The notes beneath the pieces are model-generated. The model worked only from the letters and a program-made list of their open reading frames with translations, was not told the origin of the DNA and searched no databases. Shown here one piece after another: positions 46,709 through 57,200 of a stretch of 64,000 nt of DNA (the stretch's first letter is position 1; each line of letters begins with the position of its first letter). Position numbers and translations under genes: made by a program. Source of the DNA: Echinarachnius parma (Eukaryota; Echinodermata; Echinoidea; Clypeasteroida; Echinarachniidae); NCBI GenBank assembly GCA_037951105.1, contig JBAMJV010001803.1:45001-109000 (forward strand), read 5' to 3'.

Positions 46709-46864
46709 TCACAAAGGTTCATTATTTGCTTAATAGTGTCTGTGTGTATGGGTCTGCAGATGAGGACTATATTTTGTCTAAACGTACGCGTCTTTCATGA
46801 TTCTCTCCTAACGTTCCCGCATACTTAGAATTAGCGCATTCTCAAATGTATGGCGCATACTTAA

Positions 46865-46985
46865 TGTTATTGTTTATGAATTACACAAATCTTTGCAAAG
46901 TGTTTGACTGGCCATCTATTGAACATCAAAGAACGGTGCCAAACCATATAATTATGTGTTGTTCTTTGCCTGGTGGTCCCTTTTA
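46865..46985. repeat. Half of the GGGACCACCAGGC element, abutting the gene B stop codon
   Basis: On the minus strand, immediately after the stop, the sequence reads AATTAAAAGGGACCACCAGGC. It matches the end of the complete element at 15317-15765. A more degenerate copy follows the gene A stop at 3300-3415, and another half lies at 44220-44400. Confidence 0.65.
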
Positions 46986-46987
46986 AT

Positions 46988-47121
46988 TCAGTCCACGGTG
47001 ATTTGGCACACAACATGATATGTCGCCGCGCATGCAACATCATCCCATTTTCCAGACTGAACTGAACTGAACGCGCAATTCTGATTCCCTCCACTGTTAT
47101 TCGGCTCATTATCACTCCAGT
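46988..47121 (-). CDS. Gene B exon: CTLD part 3, EPN motif and stop
   Basis: The exon encodes NWSDNEPNNSGGNQNC, SGKWDDVAC and YHVVCQITVD followed by TGA. EPN and WDD fit the calcium and sugar site, with Asp for the usual Asn of WND and Gln where a Glu ligand is common. The stop codon directly abuts an inverted-repeat element end (see 46865-46985). Confidence 0.9.
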
Positions 47122-48212
47122 CTGAAATAAATGAGTAAAATAACAAAACGGGAATCGATAAATGGTAATGAATAACAAATCAAAACAACGTACCAATAGT
47201 ATGTTTCATTGAGTTTTTATATATATATTTTTAATTCGTCAACTTCCCTGTTTTATCTCTCAGATTCACATGTTAAGGATTTGGCGTGAACTTTCATACC
47301 CGCAACACAGTATCTACCTTTATTGACTTTCCTTATAGATGGCCTTATATTTCTATTTGGCTACCATTTCTTTGTTATTACTTAATTCACATTGCATTTA
47401 TAACATCTCCGCGAAAGGGAAATTCGCAAAACCATAACAGTTTCTATGCTCAAGGCATAAGAGAACAACTGGAGTTCTAAGTAAGTTTTGTGGATTTTGA
47501 AAATGTTACTAGATACATTATTACATTTAATGATCAAAACGTTTATGTGCTGCAAATCTATATGATATACAAATAGACATATTAGTACATTATATGAAGG
47601 GTATACTAACGCTACATGATCTGATCGACGTTATGACATAATATAGTGAATGAGTAGTTACTTCGATAATAACCGGGGGTGCCGTTTCTATCCCTTTCGC
47701 ATGTCCACACTTCTTCTTGCGCGATGTCGTTGCAATTCAACCAGTAATAGGGGTTCACGGTGGCGATCGCAATGAAGGCCTGATTTTCAGCTGCATCATC
47801 GATGTACAGGAGAGATGGATATCTCAACGCGTTCCCGTACAAAACCTAAGCATACAAAAACAACCAAATGAGAAATTGTTACAAGAGATACAGAATGGAT
47901 TAATTGTAATGCATTTTATATTCATCATCAACATATCTGCAGAGGAGGAATAGATATCGGGACATTTTCCGAAAATAAAATTGATTAAATTGCATTAATA
48001 GCGCATTATCATCTTCACCAGCCCCCTTCTTCTTCCTCATCCTCCCCCTTATTTGCCACCATTTTCCTTATCACCACCATGCTCCTCCTTCTCATCAACA
48101 TCTTTTTCTTCCTCTTCATAATCGCCATCATGCCTATACCTGACTCATACCCGTATTTGTATGGTCCTATTTCTCGTCTTCTTCATCATCGCCATCGTTA
48201 ACATCATCATCG

Positions 48213-48258
<46 letters not shown>

Positions 48259-51200
48259 AAAAACCATCACCTCCACAATATATATTTTTGCACTGTATGT
48301 GAAACACGTTTTCAATCGAATGCAAACAAAACGTTTTCGAATGATCGTTACATGAATTAAAATGCTAAAAACGAATTTGAACTATAAAATACAGCCGCGG
48401 TGACAAATTCGGCGAAATTGAATGCACACAACATAAATACATGTGCCCAAGTTCCCAACTTACGAATTGACCAACAAATCCTATATTTCAGCTAGCAGGA
48501 TTTTTTTTTTTTTAATATGGGCCCAGGTCGGCGAAGCCAATTAAAAAAATTGACATACCCCGTTCAAGTTGGCACAGTAGTCCTTGGCATCCTGCCAGGG
48601 CATCGTCTGACCAGTGAAGAGGTAGCACTTCCGGTCGCCCAGTATCCAGCCCACAGGGCAGTGCTGGAGTGTATCTGTGTATACATATTGTACTTATAAT
48701 TGCTATGTGGTGGCTATTGGAAACAAGTCCCAATCTTGATAATAATCACCTTTGTTTAAGATAAGCTGATGGGTATTGAGTATCGATGAGGAAAATATTT
48801 CATAATATCATGCAATAATGTTTAGATCTTTTCTGGGTGGTTTATTGCGTAGTTTAGACCAGTAGTTTAAAAAAATCAATACACTACGTGTAGTAAATAC
48901 GACCGACATTGTAACTTTGAGATACTAAGCATTTTTCTAGGAATGCATGTGATAGTTTTTAACCAAGCATTTTCGAATTTCTTTTGATGTTTTATTCACG
49001 AATATAATTCGGATCTGATTTTGAATAATTTATGTTCACGTGCATATATTTAACGTAATCAGACAAGCTTCTTCCGATTTACAATATAAGTTTTCAGAAA
49101 TGTTTGATAATATAGTTGAACAAAATATCTAGAAGTCGTGGGAAGCAAGCGTAGGTTTTTGTTTGTCCTGTATGTATTCACTAATATCTGGTCAAATTTG
49201 TACTGTGACATGGATAATTTTCCAAATCAGAAAGCGTTTTTAGAGTGAACTACCTTTCATATCAATACATACCCGTTTCACAGCGTGTTCCTGTATAGTA
49301 CGATGTACAGATACACCTGTAGCCGGGGAGTGTTTCCACGCACCTACCGTTGTTCCTGCAGGGATTACTCAAACAGGCTGTGTTTGTAAGGAAAGGAAGA
49401 CAAAACGAAACTGATAACTAAGAAGGTTCTGCACGTCACAAAAATCTTCAAACCTTTGAAAACACGATGGATGAAATAGTGGTAGCAATCTTAGAGCTAA
49501 CATTTTAATAAGTATTATGACACAGCATACGGTGCACGTAAAATAATGATCACTAGAATTTGATGTTTTGATGTGACTGCTGCCTGTCTATTTAATAGCC
49601 ACTTCAAAAGCTTACTTCAATGTTCATAGTTTTAACCACCAAATTTAACACTAAATCTAACTAGAGCCACCAAATCTAACCATAACCACTAAATATAATA
49701 TAGCCACCATATTAAGGGTTAGTTTTGTTCGCAACCATATTTTTGAAAATTGAAGTTAGCAACCAAAAATAATATATCGGCAAGTCGGGCAAAATTTGCG
49801 GGTGGAGCTTGTCCGTCCGGAGTTATTCCGCGGCCGAACTTGTCCGCTCCCACACCGGCAGTTAACATAGTTTAGACAAACATCCAACTAACAAAAAATG
49901 ATACGAACAGACAATGGAGAAACATTACTATTCAAACTTATCGAGACTTACTCTCGTTTGATATTTATTTAGACACATCACTGTGTATCCTAAAGCCAAA
50001 TAACAATATTGGGAAAGTTACAGAAAGCATCTTTACCCTGATAGCAAAAACTGGTAAAAATGACGTCTTATTTACGTCTATTTATGTCGTGTACGTCGTC
50101 TAAAAGACGTCGTAAATTGACGTCAAAAAGTGAGGATTTTGCACTCGCGTTATACGTCACATTTTGACGTGGTAATGACGGCTTTTTGTCATAACAAGAC
50201 GTCTTTAAGACGTCATTTTTCCGACGTCCTGACAAAAAATTATTGTGAAAAAAGGTCATTAAAAGACGTCATTATGACGCCTTAAATACGTCACAAATTA
50301 TCAAGTCAAAAATGGTCTTTAAAAGACGTCACAATGACGTCAGTATGACGTCTTCTATACGACAAATTATCATGTCAAAAATGGTCTTAAAAAGACGTCA
50401 CAATGACGTCATTATGACGTATTCTATACGACACAAATTATCATGTCAAAAATGGTCTTTAAAAGACGTCACAATGACGTCATTCTATCTTCTATACGAC
50501 ATACGACGTGTTTACCAGATTACGACCAAGTTAAGACATCGTAAAGACGTCAGTCTGCTATCAGGGTATTGGCCAAAATAATTCATCGATATTGTTGAAA
50601 TGGCTTGTGTGGTAAAATCCGAACTATAGTATCAGAAATATCAGTTGATTCACCGCCCATTCGCCCCTCTCCGCCAGGCTGGGTATTGAGGTTTTATGAA
50701 AAACTTACCTGTTCCCGTTTGACAACGAGTTCCCGAAAAGTACGGTGCACAGATACACCTGTAGCCGGGGAGTGTTTCCACACACGTACCGTCGTAGCTG
50801 CAGGGATTACTCAAACAGGCTGTGTTTGTAAGGAAAGGAAGACAAAAAGAAACGGATAACTAAGGTTTTCGCAGGTTCTGCACGTCAAACATATCTTCAA
50901 ACCTTTGAAAACACGATAAAGTAGTGGGAGCGATCTTAGAGCTAACCTTTGAATAAGTATTATGACACAGCATACGGTGCAACTGCTGCCAGTCTATAAA
51001 CGCCATCATAATAACGTTGACATAAAGGCACTGTACAAAGTAATGTATTACATATTATCCTACGCTATGCAGCAATGCCGGTGTGGTCCCGGATTTGATC
51101 CGGCCGCGGCACCATGGTAGTTCGGGCAGTGCAATATAGGGGGATTGCTGCTTAGTTCGATTTCCATAGTTTCAACCACCAAATCACCATCAAAGCCACT

Positions 51201-54200
51201 AAATCTAACTAGAGCCACCAAATATCTCGTTTGATATTTTTTTAGACACATCACCGTGTATCCTAAAGCCAAATAACAGTATTGGGAACGTTACAGAAAG
51301 CATCTTTATTGGCCAAAATAATTCATCGATATTGATGAAATAGTATAAAAAATGACTTGTGTGGTAAAATCCGAACAATAGTATCAGAAATATCAGTTGA
51401 TTCACCACCCGTTCGCCCCTCTCGCCAGGCTGGGAATTTAGGTTTGATGAAAAACTTACCCGTTCCCGTTTGACAACGAGTTCCAGAAAAGTACGGTGCA
51501 CAAATACACCTGTATCCGGGGAGTGTTTCCACACACGTACCGTCGTAGCTGCAGGGATTACTCAAACAGGCTGTGTTTAGAAAAGTGTAAACGAAATAAA
51601 AACGAAACTAGTAACTAAAACGGTTCTGGCAGAGATTCGGACGCTTCATGCAGGGATTACTCAAACAGGCTGTGTTTGTAAGGAAAGGAAGACAAAAAGA
51701 AACGGATAACGAAGGTTTTCGCAGGTTCTGCACGTCAAACAAATCTTCAAACCTTTGAAAACACGATAAAATAGTGGGAGCGATCTTAGAGCTAACCTTT
51801 GAATAAGTATTATGACACAGCATACGGTGCAACTGCTGCCGGTCTATAAACGCCATCATAATAACGTTGACATAAAGGCACTGTACAAAGTAATGTATTA
51901 CATATTATGCTACGCTATGCAGCAATGCCGGTGTGGTCCCGGATTTGATCCGGCCGCGGCACCATGGTAGTCCGGGCAGTGCAATATAGGGGGATTGCTG
52001 CTTAGTTCGATTTCCATAGTTTTAACCACCAAATCACCATCAAAGCCACTAAATCTAACTAGAGCCACCAAATCTCTCGTTTGATATTTATTTAGACACA
52101 TCACCGTGTATCCTAAAGCCAAATAACAGTATTGGGAACGTTACAGAAAGCATCTTTATTGGCCAAAATAATTCATCGATATTGATGAAATAGTATACAA
52201 AATGGCTTGTGTGGTAAAATCCGAACAATAGTATCAGAAATATCAGTTGATTCACCACCCGTTCGCCCCTCTCGCCAGGCTGGGAATTTAGGTTTGATGA
52301 AAAACTTACCCGTTCCCGTTTGACAACGAGTTCCAGAAAAGTACGGTGCACAGATACACCTGTATCCGGGGAGTGTTTCCACACACGTTCCGTCGTAGCT
52401 GCAGGGATTACTCAAACAGGCTGTGTTTAGAAAAGTGTAAACGAAATAAAAACGAAACTAGTAACTAAAACGGTTCTGGCAGAGATTCGGACGCTTCATG
52501 CAGGGATTACTCAAACAGGCTGTGTTTGTAAGGAAAGGAAGACAAAAAGAAACGGATAACGAAGGTTTTCGCAGGTTCTGCACGTCAAACAAATCTTCAA
52601 ACCTTTGAAAACACGATAAAATAGTGGGAGCGATCTTAGAGCTAACCTTTGAATAAGTATTATGACACAGCATACGGTGCAACTGCTGCCGGTCTATAAA
52701 CGCCATCATAATAACGTTGACATAAAGGCACTGTACAAAGTAATGTATTACTATTATTATGCTACGCTATGCAGCAATGCCGGTGTGGTCCCGGATTTGA
52801 TCCGGCCGCGGCACCATGGTAGTACGGGCAGTGCAATAGGGGGATTGCTACTTATTTCGATTTCCATAGTTTCAACCACCAAATCACCATCAAAGCCACT
52901 AAATCTAACTAGAGCCACCAAATATCTCGTTTGATATTTTTTTAGACACATCACCGTGTATCCTAAAGCCAAATAACAGTATTGGGAACGTTACAGAAAG
53001 CATCTTTATTGGCCAAAATAATTCATCGATATTGATGAAATAGTATAAAAAATGACTTGTGTGGTAAAATCCGAACAATAGTATCAGAAATATCAGTTGA
53101 TTCACTACCCGTTCGCCCCTCTCGCCAGGCTGGGTATTTAGGTTTGATGAAAAACTTACCTGTTCCCGTTTGACAACGAGTTCCAGAAAAGTACGGTGCA
53201 CAGATACACCTGTAGCCGGGGAGTGTTTCCACACACGTACCGTCGTAGCTGCAGGGATTACTCAAACAGGCTGTGTTTAGAAAAGTGTAAACGAAAGAAA
53301 ACGAAAGTTAGTTAAACAAGTTAAAGTCTTTCCCGTACCAATGTTGGCACATAAGGCGGCGCCTATCTCCGTTTCATTAGCCCTAGGCCACACGTCTACT
53401 AAATGTAGCGAAAGTTACAGAAGGGGGCCAGTCCTCTGGTAACTCGTGTGATTAACTTTCCCTTCTCCATTCTATAAATGCCGAGTGTCTGGCTAGAAGG
53501 CAAGAGGTACCATTTTAAAAGTCTTTGGTATGACCCGGTCTGGGTTCGAACCCGGGACCTCCCGTGCATGAGGGGGACACTCTAACCGCTAAGCCACCAT
53601 GCTCGGCTTGTACAGAAGTTTAAAGTGCCCTCCTAATCGTATGAAAATCCACCTTCAGTAAACAATTTTAACACGAACTATTCGAAATACTGCACAAAAT
53701 ATATTGCCCTACCGTGCGGCCAAGCGTCAAGCCGCGGCGCCATGCGTGTGTGCGTAGGATCCTGTATAAAGTATTCGCTTGCACTCTGAGTCGTTGCGAT
53801 ATGCGTGATTGACTTGTCAAACAGTTTTCCCGTGATTGGGATTCAGAGCGCAATACAGATTTAGACATCACAGAGATTGGAGATGTATATAGAATTAGAG
53901 AGAGTGCATCATTGCCCTATGATATTACTGGGGTCAATTTCGATAACACATAACAGGCTGTGTTTAGAAAAGTGTAAACGAAAGAAAACGAAACTAGTAA
54001 CTAAAACGGTTCTGGCAGAGATTCGGACGCTTCATGCAGGGATTACTCAAACAGGCTGTGTTTGTAAGGAAAGGAAGACAAAACGAAACGGATAACTAAG
54101 AAGGTTCTGGCAGGTTTTGCACGTCAAACAAATCTTAAAACCTTTGAAAACAGGATGAAATAGTGGTATCAATCTCAGAGCTAACCTTTGAATAAGTATT

Positions 54201-57200
54201 ATGACACAGCATACGGTGCACGTAAAATAATGGTCACTATTGTACCTGATGTTTTGATGTAACTGCTGCAGTATATATAATAGCCACTTCAATAGCTTAC
54301 TTCAATTGTCATAGTTTTAACCACTACATTTAATCAAAGCCACTAAATCTAACTAGAGCCACCAAATCTAACCATAACCGCCAAAATAACATAGCCACCA
54401 TATTTACGGTTAGTTTTGTTCGCAACCATATTTTTGAAAATTGAAGTTGGCAACCAAAAATAATATATCGGCAAGTCGGACAAAATTTGCGCGTGGATCT
54501 TGTCCGTCCGGACTTATTCCGCGGCCGGACGTGTCCGCTCCTTCACTGGCAGAATATAGTTTAGACAAACATCCAACATAACAAAAAATTATACGAACAG
54601 ACAATGGAGAAACAATACTATTCAAACTTATCGAGACTAACTCTCGTTTGATATTTATTTAGACACATCACCGTGTATCCTAAAGCTAAAAAACAATATT
54701 GGGAAAGTTACAGAAAGCGTCTGTATTGGCCAAAAGAATTCATCGATATTGTTGAAATAGTATAAACTAGATGGATCTTCGACTGCGCGCAGTCGAAAAT
54801 GATGCCTCCTCCATTGCGCCATTTATATATATCAAGCCCAAATCAACATACACTGAGTTAATTCTGTCAACTTAATTTTGATGGTAATATATCTATCAGA
54901 TCTTGACATATCACAATTATGAGCTATATATAAGTGACCTTGACCTTTGCCCTCATGACCCCAACATTTTATTAGTTTATTAGCTCCCTAAAATTCAAAT
55001 TACATGTACCAAGTTTGATGGTTATTCACTTCACGTCGTCAGCATGCCAGTGAGATTTGGCTATAATTCACCGCTCGTTTGCGCCGCTCCTCTGGGTTGG
55101 AGATCGGGTCGACAAGCCCGGCATGCCGTGCACATTCGCTCGCATAGCTTTGGCACGCAGTGCATGCGGGTGAATTTTCGATCTGCTCACAGATCGCTGT
55201 AGTCTGAACTTTATAATGCTCAAATAGTCAATTTCAAATCATTTTTGTGTGTCTAAATCTTTACCTAAACAGATAAGTTATCATGTATTCTTTCACATGG
55301 TAGGTGACTAAAGCATATTGTTCATTTTTTTTGGTGTGTGGGGCGTTTCCCAATACTGTCATTTGACTTAAGCTGCTGCCAGCCCATAATGCCAATTTAC
55401 ATACGTTTGCTTAAATCTAACACAAAATCGAATGAAAATCTTTCTACCTCTATTACCAAATGAGTTTATATTCCTGGGGCTTGTTGCAAGAAAGGGTCCT
55501 ATCTCTAGGACGTCCTAAATGTCACATGATTGTCATATGACTACAACTAAATTATATGAGGCGCCGTTTGTAAATGTATTATTTACACACATGGAGTATG
55601 AATTATAATTATATACAAACAATTAAAATTGTATACAAATTATTTAAAAATGAATTGATACATTTACTTACATTATATGTAAATAATAGTTATTACAATG
55701 CGAACTAATGTTTAATAATGTGTGTAAATAAACCATTTACAAACGGCGCCTCTTATAATTTAGTTGTAGTCATATGACAATCATGTAACATTTAGGACGT
55801 CCTAGAGATAGGACCCTTTCTTGCAACAAGCCCCTGCATGATTGGCTGGTTTTGGTGTCTCTCCGACTACTTGAATATACTACTCATGTGTATTCGCATA
55901 TTTTATTTATTTATTTTTTTGTATAGATATTTTGCAACATTTTCACCAAATTATTGCAAATAGTTTCGTACACAACATATTTATATTGCACTCGGACGAC
56001 GGCCTTGAAGCAAAAAATACACTCTAGTATAATGTATTGGTGTAGATTCTGGTAAGGTTGTCGCCAAAACATGCACTATTTTTTGTATACAAATCTATGG
56101 TGAGGGAGTGCAATAAAAAAAACTAAGGGGCACGTGAAGGTAAACAATAATAGAACCACGTACAGTCGAAGAGTAAAGGGCTGATATAAGATACAGTTTA
56201 ACTTTTATATTAAAGGGATCTAGGAACATTGTCCAAATCCTTAAATCCATTTGTAATTCTAGCGGTTCCCTCATAGGCTGTTGTATTCGTATTAACGATA
56301 TATGCATGACACCGGTTTCGGTTTTTCGAATTTCCATTTCGTTCAAAAGATATTTATGATTGAAGTGTTCAGATGTTAATCTATCCACTGGATAGTCGAA
56401 ACCGTGTACAAAGTCAGTGCAATGAGTCAGTGAATATCACTTTGCATTTTTGCTCAATACTCGACCATATATGTAACGTCCATTTAACTTGAAATTTTCA
56501 CACAATACCCAATAGACATATCAGATAACAACAATATCAATGTATCAACCATTCATCACTTTTTGCACATGTCAACAAAGTTAGATCCCTTTAAAGGGAT
56601 CTATTAACTTTGTTTAAATGTGTAAACAATCATGGATGCTTGATAAATTGTGTATTTTTGCGATGTGATATGTCCACTAAGTAATGTGTGTATATTTCAT
56701 GTTAAATGAGTGTTATATGGCAGAGTAATGAGCGAAAGTGCAAAGTGATAATCACCAGCTCATAATTGCATTGAATTTGTAAACAGTTATAACTGTTCAG
56801 TGGATAATACACAAATCTGAGCACTTCAATCGTGAATATCTATTTAAAGACGGAGGTAAAAAAACAAAAACGAAAACCTGTTCCAAGCATCTATTGGTAA
56901 TACAAGTACAACAAGGTATGAGAGAACCATTATACATGTAGTTCTAAGTAAGTTCTTTAGATTTGATCATTGTTACTAACCTGATAGCATAAATTGGTCG
57001 TATACTGGCAAACACGTCGTACTTCGTATGGACGACATTATTACGACGTCTTTATGACGTCTTTCAAAGACTAGTTTTTACCATTATAATTTGTGTCGTT
57101 AGAACGACCTAAATTACAACATCTTTATGACGTCTTTCAAAGACTATTTTTGCCATTATAATTGTTGTTGTTTGAACGACTTCATTATGTTGTCATTACA

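Larger units (their letters stand above)
51571..53270. repeat. 850-bp tandem duplication carrying EGF exons
   Basis: Two consecutive 850-bp units (51571-52420 and 52421-53270) differ at only scattered bases. Each includes one EGF exon, one half-exon and intron. A third, more diverged unit lies at about 50820-51570. Confidence 0.85.

Noticed and set aside
48512..48733. Open frame across the first CTLD exon of gene B
   Set aside because: It is in a different frame from the CTLD reading, which alone fits the splice sites and domain motifs.
53542..53607. A possible tRNA gene with A and B boxes
   Set aside because: The acceptor and T stems do not pair, and a SINE body follows, so it is a tRNA-derived repeat.
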